The notes beneath the pieces were generated by a model that worked only from the letters and a program-made list of their open reading frames with translations, ran no database searches and was not told the origin of the DNA. A stretch of DNA of 64,000 nt from Rhodospirillaceae bacterium. GTDB lineage: Bacteria > Pseudomonadota > Alphaproteobacteria > Rhodospirillales > Rhodospirillaceae. Below are positions 17,904 through 27,401 of this stretch, piece by piece (position 1 is the stretch's first letter; the number at the start of each line of letters is the position of its first letter). A program made the position numbers and the translations under genes. The stretch lies in assembly GCA_019694335.1 (NCBI GenBank), contig JAIBCD010000002.1, positions 1 through 64,000 on the forward strand. The letters run 5' to 3'.

Positions 17904-19748
17904 ATGGATTGGCCGAATGCGCATGCCTTGTTTCTGTTGGTGCTGACGCCAATCGTATTTTTCCTGTTCACCCGCGACCGGATTCCGCTGTCGACGACGG
18001 CTTTGGGCTTACTGGCGACATTGGTCGTCGCGTTCTCAATCTTTCCGTATTCCGGCGACAAAGGAGTCGTACGCCCGACCGAAATCTTCGCAAATTTCGG
18101 TAACGAAGCTCTCGTGGCCATCTGCGGCCTGATGGTACTGGGACGCGGCTTAACGTTAACCGGCGCACTCGAGCCAGTTGCCCGGTTGGTTGTTATCCTG
18201 TGGCTAAAATCTCGCCACCTCGCGATGCTGTTCGTTCTCGCGCTATGCATGGTCGTGAGCGGCGTGCTCAACGACACGCCTATCGTCGTCCTGATGATTC
18301 CAATTTTGCGGGCGGTCGCGGAGCGGACGAAAACGCCCGTATCAAAGCTTCTGCTGCCGATGAACGACGCCGTGCTTGTTGGCGGCATGGCAACCACGAT
18401 TGGAACGTCAACGAATATCCTGGTGGTGTCGATCGCGGTTGAACTGGGCCTCAAGCGGTTCGGCATCTTCGAGTTCACGCACATCACCGCCCTGGCGGCC
18501 CTGCCGGCTCTCGCGTACCTGTGGCTGGTCGCGCCTTGGCTGTTACCCGATTTGGGGGTGGATTCCTCGATTCAAGAGCTGCGCCTATACGACGCCTGGC
18601 TGCACGTCCCCGAAGGCAGCACGATGATTGGGCGAACGCTGAGCGAGGTAAATGGCAAGGGGCCGGTGCCGATGCGGGTGGCAGAGGTCAAGCGCGGCGA
18701 TACCTTCCTCATGCGCTTTCCGACGCTGGTTCTTCAGGCCGGCGACGCATTATTGGTTCGCGATTCCCGCACGAACCTGAAGCGCCTATCCGAGGAGTTG
18801 AAGATGCCGCTGCACAGCATCTCGGACCTCGAAGTCAAGGAACATGCGGGCATCGGCGGGGAAGCGGCCGATCTGCAATTGGCCGAGCTGGTGGTGGCCG
18901 AACACGCACCGCTGATAGGCAGCACGATTCGCCTCGCGCGCCTTGCGGAACAGACCGGGCTGATTGTTCTGGGCATCAGGGCCGGGCGCGCCGGCATCGC
19001 GACCAAGCCCGACGCCATCGGCGACAAAATCATACACGCGGGTGACGTTCTGCTGGTTCAGGGCACGGAGCAGGCGCTCGAAAAAGTCAAGCATACCGGA
19101 GAATTCCTGGTGCTGGACGGCGCGATGACTTTACCCCGGAGCAGCCGTGCACCTTTCGCGCTCGCCATCATGTTGGGCGTTGTGATCGCCGCATCGACAG
19201 GGCTGCTTCACATCGGCATCGCCGCGTTGCTCGGCGTTCTCCTCATGCTGATCACCAAATGCATCAGTTGGGAGGACATCGGCGTGGGCGTAAGCGGGCG
19301 TGTGGTTCTGATCGTCGCCGCCAGCCTGGCGCTGGGAAGCACCATGACGACCACCGGCGCCACGGACTTCCTGGCCACGGCGTATCTCGCGGTCGTCCGG
19401 GATTTGCCGCCGCAGGTAATCCTGAGCACCCTGATGCTGCTGATGGCGATCATAACCAACTTCGTCTCCAACAATGCCGCGGCCGCAATCGGAACGCCGG
19501 TCGCCTTCTCCGTAGCGACTCAGCTCGGCATTTCGCCGGAACCGTTTGTATTGGCGGTGTTGTTTGGGGCCAATCTTTGTTACCTGACGCCAATGGGGTA
19601 TCAGACCAATATGCTGGTGATGGGTGCGGCTGGATACCGTTTCCGGGATTTCACGATAACCGGGTTCCCCCTGTTTCTGATCATGTGGGCGATGTACTCG
19701 TGGGTTGTGCCGAAATTCTATCCGTTTCATCAATTGGGCGCGGGATGA
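17904..19748 (+). CDS. SLC13/CitT-type permease with two central TrkA-C (RCK-C) domains
   Basis: A 614-residue transporter of the divalent anion:Na+ symporter (SLC13/ArsB-like) superfamily. The first half has about five helices with the signature NDTPIVVLMIPIL (about residues 112-124) and a GTSTNILV motif near 170. A soluble insert of about 200 residues holds two TrkA-C domains (LLVRDSRTNLKRL and LLVQGTEQALEKV mark their ends). The second half repeats the membrane unit with TNFVSNNAAAAIGTPVA near 515-530. Substrates of this class include sulfate, phosphate, dicarboxylates or citrate, and the sequence does not say which. The SNase-like gene starts inside its stop codon (ATGA). Confidence 0.85.
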   Translation: MDWPNAHALFLLVLTPIVFFLFTRDRIPLSTTALGLLATLVVAFSIFPYSGDKGVVRPTEIFANFGNEALVAICGLMVLGRGLTLTGALEPVARLVVILWLKSRHLAMLFVLALCMVVSGVLNDTPIVVLMIPILRAVAERTKTPVSKLLLPMNDAVLVGGMATTIGTSTNILVVSIAVELGLKRFGIFEFTHITALAALPALAYLWLVAPWLLPDLGVDSSIQELRLYDAWLHVPEGSTMIGRTLSEVNGKGPVPMRVAEVKRGDTFLMRFPTLVLQAGDALLVRDSRTNLKRLSEELKMPLHSISDLEVKEHAGIGGEAADLQLAELVVAEHAPLIGSTIRLARLAEQTGLIVLGIRAGRAGIATKPDAIGDKIIHAGDVLLVQGTEQALEKVKHTGEFLVLDGAMTLPRSSRAPFALAIMLGVVIAASTGLLHIGIAALLGVLLMLITKCISWEDIGVGVSGRVVLIVAASLALGSTMTTTGATDFLATAYLAVVRDLPPQVILSTLMLLMAIITNFVSNNAAAAIGTPVAFSVATQLGISPEPFVLAVLFGANLCYLTPMGYQTNMLVMGAAGYRFRDFTITGFPLFLIMWAMYSWVVPKFYPFHQLGAG

Positions 19749-20311
19749 GGATGAGGATGCGAACCGGTGGCGGGAGATTTGGTTTGAAAGCTTGCATCCT
19801 GATGCTGCTGCTGATGACGGCCGGCACAGCTCAGGCAAGCAGCCTGTCCGGCATCGCGGTTGAGGTGCGTGATGGGCGGACCCTGGTGCTTTCCGATGGC
19901 ACCGGGATTCGCCTTTTTGGGATTCAAACCCCCGCACGGACGCAGATGTGCCAACTGCACGCGGCCTGCAAACCCTGCGGCGAAGAATCGCGCGAAGCCC
20001 TGCGGAAACTTAGCGTTGGAGAATTGACCTGCGAAAGATGGGGAAAATCCCTTGGCTACACTGTGGCGCGCTGTTCCGCGAACGGAGAGGATCTGAGCCT
20101 CAAGATGCTGGCGTCGGGCCAGGCAATGCTGTTTCGGAGATACCTTCGGCGCGGAGAATCCTTACCGATCAGCTATCTGATCGCTGAAGCGCGCGCGCGC
20201 GCGCGCCAGCTGGGAATTTGGGCCGACGGCCTCGTGAGACCGTGGAGCTGGCGGCACGCAGGCGCCAGGCTCGCCTGCGAAGAGCCCCCGGAGAGCGACA
20301 CATCGCGTTAG
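19745..20311 (+). CDS. Exported staphylococcal-nuclease-like (SNase) protein, calcium ligand altered
   Basis: A 188-residue protein. It starts at the ATG of the ATGA overlap with the permease stop; two further in-frame ATGs follow within 12 bases. After a signal peptide (LKACILMLLLMTAGTAQAS) comes an SNase fold: VEVRDGRTLVLSDGTGIRLFGIQTPA, then ERWGKSLGYTVARC, then LLASGQA-like KMLASGQAM. Arg in IRLFGI and ERWGK match catalytic positions of the fold. The usual DGDT motif reads DGRT, so the Asp that binds Ca2+ in Staphylococcus nuclease is replaced by Arg. Cysteines in MCQLHAACKPCGEE are extra. It may be an inactive or metal-independent member. Confidence 0.8.
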   Translation: MRMRMRTGGGRFGLKACILMLLLMTAGTAQASSLSGIAVEVRDGRTLVLSDGTGIRLFGIQTPARTQMCQLHAACKPCGEESREALRKLSVGELTCERWGKSLGYTVARCSANGEDLSLKMLASGQAMLFRRYLRRGESLPISYLIAEARARARQLGIWADGLVRPWSWRHAGARLACEEPPESDTSR

Positions 20312-22794
20312 CGATCAAGATGGTCGTTGATTTCCTGCATTTTTATCTCAGCTTGGGATAACTGCTTCCGGGCCGCTGCGCGGCGGCGCGCGAGGATCTC
20401 CAGGTCGGCTTGGAGTGTTTGCACCCTGTCACCGACTGTACCGGAGTCCGACGCCGCCAGCTCCTCGCGCATTTTCCGCAGACGCCGCTCCAGACGCAGC
20501 GTTTTTCTGTCAAGGTCGCTTAAAGTTTGCGCCGCGTCGGCGAGACGATCGGCCGCCAGGGCGATTTCGCTCGCCGGCCCCTGATCCGGATCCGATGTGA
20601 GTTCAATGTCCTCCGCGGACAGGACGAATACCACAAGTTGAGGCCCCTCCAGGAAGGAAGCTGGCGCGTAGCCGAACACGTGGAAGGATTCGTCTATCGG
20701 CATGGTCATTGGCAGAAAAACAAGCGAAGACTGCCCGGAGACTACGGCGACGTTGTCCGGCGTGAACCGCTCGACGGCCAGCGCTTCGGCTTCGATATGA
20801 CTATCGTTGAGTATTTTCCTGACACGCTCGATACGCGCTCCGGACTGGCCGCCCGCGACAAGAACCCGGATTCTGGCGTCGCTCCATTCGTCGGAACGGG
20901 TCATGAGGTGAGCGAGAACCAACGCCAGGGGGCTGGTGGCGCCCTCCGTCCACCAGATGTCGATGGACCGCGCGCCATCCTTGGTCGCCAACAGGGCGGC
21001 CCATTTCTCGTTGGTGGAACTCAGCACAAGCAGGTTGCAGCCCAAATGAAACGCGACACGGAGATTATATCCGTAACGTTCCGCGTTGAGATCGATGCCC
21101 GCCGCCCCGTCCTTCGCCGCCCCCAGGTTTACGACGACCGTGTTGGCATTCACGGGGCCAAGTCCGACGGCTTGTATGGAGACGGCGATGCCGTCCTCCA
21201 ATGTTCGGGCGGCTATGACGAGCGGGAACGCGCTGGAGCATTGCTGCGTGATTTCGTCTTCCAGCGTTTTGGCGGCCTCCTTGCGAAGGGCGGACACCTC
21301 CGGCCTATCGCTCTCCAGGACTTTAATTACCGTCGTCAAGCCGGCGCCGCCTTCGATCCAGGATGCGAAGCGAAGCAAGCGGCCACGGCGCTCGGAATCG
21401 TCGGAAAACACAAGCAATTGAGGGCGCCAATCCCTGGCATGCTCCGGAGCCCGCGCCGCGGCGAGAATATGTTCGCGCGCCTGCTGCAAGTGATAGGAAC
21501 GCCGGCTATCCGCCCATCGCGCGGGCACGCCGCGTGCGCGCAGATAAAGATATATTCCGCCTATCATTGCGGTCGCGATCGCACCCGCGGCAACGTCAAT
21601 GGCCAACATGGCCCCGAAGCAGGCGAGCGCGCCGCACAGGCTGATGCGCTCGTGATACAGCGAGAACCGAGGCCGGAACGAGGGGCTGCGGCTCCGCGCC
21701 TCGAAATATGTGGCGTAATTGAGCAGACCGTAGGAAACCAGAAAGAACATCGACACTATCGATGCGACCAGATTCAGGTCCCCGAGCGCCACCACCATGA
21801 GGGCGACCATCCCGGTCAGCGCGATCGCGCGCCTGGGATTGTTGCTGGCGCCTGATCCGTGCGCGAATATCTTGAGCATCGGGAATATGCGGTCCTTGGA
21901 CAGGGACTGCAGGATGCGCGGAGCGCCCATGAAAGAGGCGAGAGCCGAGGATAGGGTCGCGGCGAAGATCCCGGCGGTGATGAGCGCAGGCCAGGCGGCG
22001 ATGCGCGCCATGCTTCTGTAGTCGGTAGCAAGCTCCTGTTGGGGCAGTGCGCCCGCCGCGAGCACCGCGACACCAATATATATTGCGAACGACAACAGGA
22101 CGGCGACGAACGTGCCGAGCGGTATGCTCCGCTCCGGGTTGCGCAGGTCGCCTGACATGCTGACGCCCTGTGTGAAGCCTGTTACGGCCGGAAAAAACAC
22201 CGCAAATAGGGTCCAAAACGGCGGAGAATCGCCGTTCGGTGCGAGGTTGGCTTCCATCTGGGCGAAATCCCAGTGCCGGTCTGCGCCGACCGCGAATGAG
22301 ATCAAAGCCAGGGCGATGAACGCCATGACTCCATATTGGAATCGCGTCGCCCAGTCAGATCCCAGCCAGGCGAGCGCCATAAGGATTGCGGCGGTAATGG
22401 CCGCAATCAATTGCGCCGCCGGGTGACCCAGTCCCGCCAGCCCTGCGGCGGCCTCGGCAAAGCCGATGCAGTAGAAGCCCACGGAAATCGACTGGGCAGC
22501 AAAAACGATGATGCCGATGGCACCGCCGTAGCCGAGCCCCAGCGTGCGGGATATGAGATAGTAATCGCCGCCGCCCTTGACTCGGAGGTGCGTCGAAATT
22601 CCAGCGAGGGAGAAACTCGTCAGGATCGAAATCGAGTTTGCGATGCCGATGATCGCGAGGGCGTGCAGCAGCCCGGCGTTCCCCACGATATAGGTAAGGC
22701 GCAGAAAGAGGATGATGCCGAGAATTGTAAGGATACTGGGTGTGAAAACACCGCCGAATGTTCCCAACCCCGGCGACTGACGGCCGACCGTCAT
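20308..22794 (-). CDS. SLC12-type cation-chloride cotransporter family protein
   Basis: An 828-residue protein of the amino acid-polyamine-organocation superfamily, SLC12 branch. The N-terminus has the hallmark GTFGGVFTPSILTILGIILFLRLTYIVGNAG (residues 11-41), as in Na-K-Cl and K-Cl cotransporters. It is followed by about eleven more helices up to residue 430 and a large soluble C-terminal domain. The C-terminal 75 residues form a charged coiled coil (LERRLRKMREELAAS onward), an unusual extra. Known animal homologues move chloride with Na+ or K+ and control cell volume. The ion specificity here is not shown. It begins inside the stop of the MscS-type gene (ATGA), so the two are translationally coupled. 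The 3' end overlaps the SNase-like gene's end by 4 bases, convergently. Confidence 0.85.
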   Translation of the reverse strand: MTVGRQSPGLGTFGGVFTPSILTILGIILFLRLTYIVGNAGLLHALAIIGIANSISILTSFSLAGISTHLRVKGGGDYYLISRTLGLGYGGAIGIIVFAAQSISVGFYCIGFAEAAAGLAGLGHPAAQLIAAITAAILMALAWLGSDWATRFQYGVMAFIALALISFAVGADRHWDFAQMEANLAPNGDSPPFWTLFAVFFPAVTGFTQGVSMSGDLRNPERSIPLGTFVAVLLSFAIYIGVAVLAAGALPQQELATDYRSMARIAAWPALITAGIFAATLSSALASFMGAPRILQSLSKDRIFPMLKIFAHGSGASNNPRRAIALTGMVALMVVALGDLNLVASIVSMFFLVSYGLLNYATYFEARSRSPSFRPRFSLYHERISLCGALACFGAMLAIDVAAGAIATAMIGGIYLYLRARGVPARWADSRRSYHLQQAREHILAAARAPEHARDWRPQLLVFSDDSERRGRLLRFASWIEGGAGLTTVIKVLESDRPEVSALRKEAAKTLEDEITQQCSSAFPLVIAARTLEDGIAVSIQAVGLGPVNANTVVVNLGAAKDGAAGIDLNAERYGYNLRVAFHLGCNLLVLSSTNEKWAALLATKDGARSIDIWWTEGATSPLALVLAHLMTRSDEWSDARIRVLVAGGQSGARIERVRKILNDSHIEAEALAVERFTPDNVAVVSGQSSLVFLPMTMPIDESFHVFGYAPASFLEGPQLVVFVLSAEDIELTSDPDQGPASEIALAADRLADAAQTLSDLDRKTLRLERRLRKMREELAASDSGTVGDRVQTLQADLEILARRRAAARKQLSQAEIKMQEINDHLDR

Positions 22795-24098
22795 GTAGGA
22801 GCCGACGGGCGAGGTCGAGTGACAATGACCTGCCGATGGGGATAGGGAATCTCGATGCCGTTGGCCTTGAACGATTCCCAGAGCGCCAGGAAAACTTCGC
22901 CCTTGATGTTGGTCACGCCCGCTTCCGGGTCGGAAATCCAGAAGCGCAGGACCAGGTTAATGGAACTATCCCCGAACTCGGTGATATGGCACACGGGCGC
23001 CGGCTCGGCGGAAATACGATTGGCCGTTCGAGCCGCCGCGACCGCCAGGCTTCTGACGCGGTGGAGATCCGCATCGTAGGCGACGCCGAACTTGACCTGA
23101 AGGCGCAGGTTTTTATCGTTGTGCGACCAATTGATCACCTGATTGAGCACGAAGGTATCATTGGGTATCAGGAGTTCCTTGTTATCTCGGGTGACGACAC
23201 CGACATAACGGGCACTCATTTCCCTTACCCAGCCATAAGTGTCGCCCACTTCTATGACATCGCCAGGTTTGACGGACTTGTCCAGGAGCAGGAACAGTCC
23301 ACTTACAATGTTAGACACCTGATGCTGCAAGCCGATGCCGATGCCGACACCGACGGCGCCGGTGAAGACCGCCAGCGCCGCGAGGTTCACGCCGATGCTC
23401 GTCAGCGTGATGACACTGGCCACGGCGATTAACGCGAACGTGGCGATCTTGCCCACGAGTACGCGCGTACGTGGCGTCACCGAGGGAATGGACGCGAGCC
23501 TCTGATTGAGAAGATCGGCAATCAGGAAAGAGGCCCACATCAGGACGGCCATCAGGGCAATCCCATCGACCAGCGTCAGGAGGGTTAGGCGTCCCGCTCC
23601 GAGCGGAATGCCGACACCGTCCAGAGCGCGGATAACAATCGGCAAAAAGCCAAGGATATTGAGCGCCGCCACGACCCAGGCCAGCCAGGCGATAGCCCTT
23701 GCGCCAAGGCTATCGGACACCATGCTCGAGGAGAGGCGTATGAGCATCCACGCCCCCGTCAGATTGACGGCGATCCAGAGGAGATCGCGCCTCATTCGGA
23801 TGGGTGTCTGGTCAATCACTCCGATCGCAACCAGCAGGAGCACGAGAAAGACGAACGAACCGAGAAGCCGGCGTGCCGCCGCGATCACCCGCTGCGGACC
23901 CGCGGCGAGATGCCATTCGCGGGAATAGGTCGTAAGCGGGCGGCTTAACCCTCGCTGAGCGACATAGGCAATCGCGGCGAAGATGGCCACCAGCGCTGCC
24001 TGCTCCAGAACGTTCGACGTGAAGACGTTTCGGTCCGCCCATTCGAGAGCGCGCTGCGTCACGATGTGCACTCGACCCAAAATTGATGATTGTTCCAT
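22791..24098 (-). CDS. MscS-family mechanosensitive ion channel
   Basis: A 435-residue channel with about five to six membrane helices. The pore-lining helix has the Gly/Ala pattern AVFTGAVGVGIGIGLQHQVSNIVSG (around residues 240-265). It is followed by the beta domain (LLLDKSVKPGDVIEVGDTYGWVREM) and the NKELLIPN loop, the hallmark of MscS. The C-terminus is the usual alpha-beta domain. Such channels open under membrane tension and release solutes after hypo-osmotic shock. It is the first gene of a two-gene unit with the SLC12-type cotransporter. A TATAAT-like -10 element lies at 24153-24158 on this strand, about 55 bases upstream of the start. Confidence 0.9.
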   Translation of the reverse strand: MEQSSILGRVHIVTQRALEWADRNVFTSNVLEQAALVAIFAAIAYVAQRGLSRPLTTYSREWHLAAGPQRVIAAARRLLGSFVFLVLLLVAIGVIDQTPIRMRRDLLWIAVNLTGAWMLIRLSSSMVSDSLGARAIAWLAWVVAALNILGFLPIVIRALDGVGIPLGAGRLTLLTLVDGIALMAVLMWASFLIADLLNQRLASIPSVTPRTRVLVGKIATFALIAVASVITLTSIGVNLAALAVFTGAVGVGIGIGLQHQVSNIVSGLFLLLDKSVKPGDVIEVGDTYGWVREMSARYVGVVTRDNKELLIPNDTFVLNQVINWSHNDKNLRLQVKFGVAYDADLHRVRSLAVAAARTANRISAEPAPVCHITEFGDSSINLVLRFWISDPEAGVTNIKGEVFLALWESFKANGIEIPYPHRQVIVTRPRPSAPT

Positions 24099-24335
24099 AT
24101 GAGCACTCTCACGCTGGGGCAGTAGCCGAAACGGCGGTCATATCGCCGCCCATTATAATAGATCGGAGCGGTGAGGCCGCGCTGTGCTTTCTGCTTGCTC
24201 CCGATGGTGGATTGTCGCGGCGCGCATGGACGCCGGGGAGGACATTGATCTTAACCGGCTCTCCTTTCTGGAAATTGACGACAGGAAAGACGCGATACGG
24301 TTGGCGAGCCTGAAGGCCGGCCTCGATATGCGCCA

Positions 24336-25025
24336 TTACATTCGGGACATATTGTCGTTTGCCCGCCTGGCCGCCGCGTTCAAGGGCTCGGCGTTTAGAC
24401 CACTCTGCGTCATGAGCACGACATACACTGCGTCATCAGCCAGGGGCATGTAGGTCGCGGACCCAAATCTGCGTTGTTCGATCCGCAGGTGCGACCCAGC
24501 CCACGCCACCCAGCTTTTCGGCAATCCCCAATCGTCCCCTGACCGGGCGTTCCCCAAATCGCAGGCGGTGATTGCCTTTTGATTGGCATCGGCCGCTGTC
24601 GCATATTTGTTTGCGAGTTGATCGAGCGAATACGTCGTGTCGACACCGAGGAGATTCAGCCAGGGCTGCCATTTCTGTACGCGGGCACTCAAGATCCATT
24701 CGTCTCCGCTTAACTCACAATTGATGGCGGGAATCCCGTCCTCCAGCGCCTGAACCGATACTATGTATGATTTATCGACTCCCGCCACGGCATGAATCGT
24801 CAGCTGCACCAGTGGTCGCTCGAAGGTCAGACGCGCGTAAGAGGCCAGATTGATCGTAACCAGGGCCAGCGCGAGAGAAAGCGCCGCAAGCACCGCGGCC
24901 GCGCTTATCTGACACACTGCCTTCAGGCCTTTACCCCGAAGCAGGTGCCGGACCCCGAGGATGGCCAGTGCCGCGGCCATCGCGCCAAGGATGAGGATTC
25001 CCAGTTGCCAAAAGGAAGTGTTCAC
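24336..25025 (-). CDS. Membrane protein of unknown function
   Basis: A 229-residue protein if started at the GTG at 25025, which has AAGGAG six bases upstream. A longer frame would begin at 25061 but lacks such a site. Two membrane helices lie at the N-terminus (about residues 7-25 and 36-60), followed by a soluble domain of 150 residues with SYIVSVQALEDGIPAINCELSGDEW and a pattern suggesting a beta-rich extracytoplasmic fold. No family is recognised. It is upstream of, and on the same strand as, the MscS/SLC12 pair, separated by 237 bases. A weak 75-codon frame at 24109-24336 lies in that gap, but I do not trust it. Confidence 0.65.
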   Translation of the reverse strand: MNTSFWQLGILILGAMAAALAILGVRHLLRGKGLKAVCQISAAAVLAALSLALALVTINLASYARLTFERPLVQLTIHAVAGVDKSYIVSVQALEDGIPAINCELSGDEWILSARVQKWQPWLNLLGVDTTYSLDQLANKYATAADANQKAITACDLGNARSGDDWGLPKSWVAWAGSHLRIEQRRFGSATYMPLADDAVYVVLMTQSGLNAEPLNAAARRANDNMSRM

Positions 25026-25190
25026 GCAGATCTCCTTCAGGTTTCCCGTTGAGTTCGCCACTCCCGATATTGCCTATCTTCACCCAAATGTGAGGTGCCG
25101 GCCAGGATCTCCGCCGCGCCGCCATCGGCGCGAGACCGAAGCGTGGATCGAGAGGGCCATGACAAAGCAACGAATCACGTTCCGGCGAGC

Positions 25191-26459
25191 TCAAGGAATG
25201 GGATTTTTGAATTGATAAGCGGCACTTAGGAGAAGGGCGAGAATTGCCGCCGCCGCCATGGCCGCGAAAGTCCCGGAGAACCCCCAAAGCTGCCGTGACA
25301 GTCCCAACGCACCCGCGCCCACCGATGTACCGAGATTGATGAAGGCCATGAACAGTGCGAAGTGGCTCGCCGCGATTTCCTTGTCGCTGGCATTCATGGC
25401 CAAGGCATACAGCGCGACCGACATCTGAACGAACAGCAATTCATAGAGTACCGTGTAGGCGATCATTGCCTGCCGCACCGGCCACAATGAGGGGACAAGC
25501 GCCACGGCACCGTGCAGTATGGCGACGAGGGCCAATGTCGCCATCAGGGTACGCATTGGGCCAAATCGGTCCGCGAGCGGACCGGCGACGAAAATTCCCA
25601 TCATGCCCGCCGCGAAGTTCGCGGCGGCGGCCACATGGGAGAAATCGGTATCCGACCAGTCCAGGAGCTGCACGGTCAGTACGGGCATTGTGGATATAAA
25701 CAGGCCGTAGGAGAGCAGCGCGATGAAAATTATCGCTATCAAACGGATGCTGAACGGCGCCGTCGCCGACCGGAAAAGCCGGCGAATAAGGGGAAGCCAC
25801 GCGCCCATGGGCGGCGCTGACTGGAACGCGGAAGCCTTTCCCCGGGTCCAGGGAAGCCTTCTTTCGCCTGGGCGCTCCAGCAAAAAGAGCGGCAGCAGGA
25901 AAATCGACGCCACAAGCGCCGCGATGCTACAAAATGCGACGCTCCAGCCGTAGGCGTTAAGCAGCCACGCGCTAATAGCCGACGATCCCGCGATTCCGAT
26001 TGTTTTTGCGCCCCACATAACCCCATTGGCGCGCGCATATTCGGTTTCCGGAAAAATGTCGATCGCCATCCCGTCAACCGCGGCGTCCTGAAATGCCCCG
26101 AACACGTTCACGCCGACACCTAATGCGATAACGACAAATGCGCCTGCCGAGGGTGCCGAGACGAAGGCCATAACGACCAGCGATGCGCACAGACCAAGCT
26201 GGGACAACAGCACCCAAGGGCGGCGCCGTCCCATGGGGGGAAACGACCAGCGATCCATGACCGCGCCGTTGATGAGCTTCAGGCTCCAGGGCATTAGAAT
26301 GAGGCCGAGGAAAGCGCCGATGGCAACTGCATCGATCCCCTGGCGGGCCCACCAGGCAGGAACCGCGATGTAGAGCAATCCTTCCGGAATCCCTTCAGCG
26401 ACATAGAGGGCGGCGAAGGTGATGAGCCGCGCCCTTCGACTTTCGCTGAGTGTGGGCAA
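25191..26459 (-). CDS. MFS transporter, PAT/AmpG-like
   Basis: A 422-residue, twelve-helix major facilitator. The opening ALYVAEGIPEGLLYIAVPAWWARQG and SLKLINGAVMDRW resemble the AmpG/acetyl-CoA transporter (PAT) branch, with GRRRPWVLLSQ as the loop 2-3 signature. Substrate is unknown; AmpG itself moves muropeptides. The start given is a TTG. It has no good ribosome site, and the frame stays open upstream without any ATG/GTG/TTG (including a hydrophobic stretch), so the true start is uncertain. The neighbouring genes do not suggest a cell-wall recycling role. Confidence 0.8.
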   Translation of the reverse strand: MPTLSESRRARLITFAALYVAEGIPEGLLYIAVPAWWARQGIDAVAIGAFLGLILMPWSLKLINGAVMDRWSFPPMGRRRPWVLLSQLGLCASLVVMAFVSAPSAGAFVVIALGVGVNVFGAFQDAAVDGMAIDIFPETEYARANGVMWGAKTIGIAGSSAISAWLLNAYGWSVAFCSIAALVASIFLLPLFLLERPGERRLPWTRGKASAFQSAPPMGAWLPLIRRLFRSATAPFSIRLIAIIFIALLSYGLFISTMPVLTVQLLDWSDTDFSHVAAAANFAAGMMGIFVAGPLADRFGPMRTLMATLALVAILHGAVALVPSLWPVRQAMIAYTVLYELLFVQMSVALYALAMNASDKEIAASHFALFMAFINLGTSVGAGALGLSRQLWGFSGTFAAMAAAAILALLLSAAYQFKNPIP

Positions 26460-26628
26460 CGCAGATATGTATGCGTCCTCCGTGGATGCGCCGGCGCCAT
26501 ATGCGAGCAGTATGGAGAGGCAGCTTGAACCGATTGCGAGAAAACGGGTTTGTCGCGCGAAGCCTCGCGCCGCGGCGACCTGCCGGATGACTTGGGCCGG
26601 CGCGGCGCCTCGGCCGCTCCTGGCGGAG

Positions 26629-27084
26629 CTAATTCCCGGAAGCAGACGCCGCGGCGGTTTGGGACGTGCGGGTGACGCCGCACGCAGCGGCGATCTGCTT
26701 GTCCTTGGTGTAGTCGAAGAGCGCTCGCCAATAACCGCTTACCGTCCTGGCCTGGTTTGTGGCGGACCGGGCGGCCACAAGTTTAGCGGTAAGTTCGTCC
26801 TGCTTGCCTCGCAGCTGCGACAACTCGGAAACATTCGCGCTACAGGCCTCCTGGCCCTTGGCAGTCTGGGCCGCCGCGTCCTCCCGAGACGCTTTCATGT
26901 CGGCGAGGGATTTCTGCGACACAACAAATTTTTGCTTCCAATCCGCGACTTGAGCCTGGGAGGCCGCAAGTTGTCGCTGCGCCGTTCCGAGATCCGCGCT
27001 CAACACATATGCGTAATATCCCATGCCGACGGCGGCGACGATGATCGAGGCACCGGCAATTGCTCCAATTGTCATGCTCTTCAT
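26629..27084 (-). CDS. Membrane-anchored coiled-coil protein, unknown function
   Basis: A 151-residue protein. The ATG at 27084 is preceded by AGGAGGAAGC, so it is chosen over a longer frame beginning at 27132. One N-terminal helix (about residues 5-24, GAIAGASIIVAAVGMGYYAYVL) is followed by about 75 residues of heptad-like coiled coil (LGTAQRQLAASQAQVADWKQ). Two cysteines are present in the second half. It is followed on the same strand by the MFS gene, about 170 bases away. No family is recognised. It may be a structural or scaffold protein in the inner membrane. Confidence 0.65.
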   Translation of the reverse strand: MKSMTIGAIAGASIIVAAVGMGYYAYVLSADLGTAQRQLAASQAQVADWKQKFVVSQKSLADMKASREDAAAQTAKGQEACSANVSELSQLRGKQDELTAKLVAARSATNQARTVSGYWRALFDYTKDKQIAAACGVTRTSQTAAASASGN

Positions 27085-27401
27085 GCTTCCTCCTAAAATT
27101 TTGATACTGCCGAGACAGGCGCATCCGCGCACAGCTGCGAACTGCAGTTAATGTAAAGGGACGGAACTGGAAGAAGTCGCCCCGGGCCGCGCGGTCAGAT
27201 GCGGGCCACCGCGATAATATTGCGGCGTGATGATACATCGTGCCGCGCGAATATGGCCATGATATGGCGATTTGCCCCACCAACGCCGATATTTGAGGCG
27301 TATATAATTATGTGCTTCGATGGCGGCGCGCGCCATCGGCGCGAACGCGATCCGTTTGGTAGCAGCCTGGACGCCTACCAACAGGAAGAGGGAGAAGTCC
27401 C
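27085..27401. promoter_or_regulatory. Divergent intergenic region before the GNAT-nitrilase gene
   Basis: A 317-base gap between two divergent genes. It contains a TATAAT at 27303-27308 on the plus strand and a small dyad at 27318-27336 (GATGGCG-GCGCG-CGCCATC) between that element and the downstream start. I see no gene here. A regulator-binding or promoter role is inferred only from position. Confidence 0.3.

Noticed and set aside
24109..24336. 75-codon minus-strand frame between the unknown membrane protein and MscS
   Set aside because: No ribosome site, no motif, and it contains the TATAAT-like element, so it is more likely regulatory sequence.
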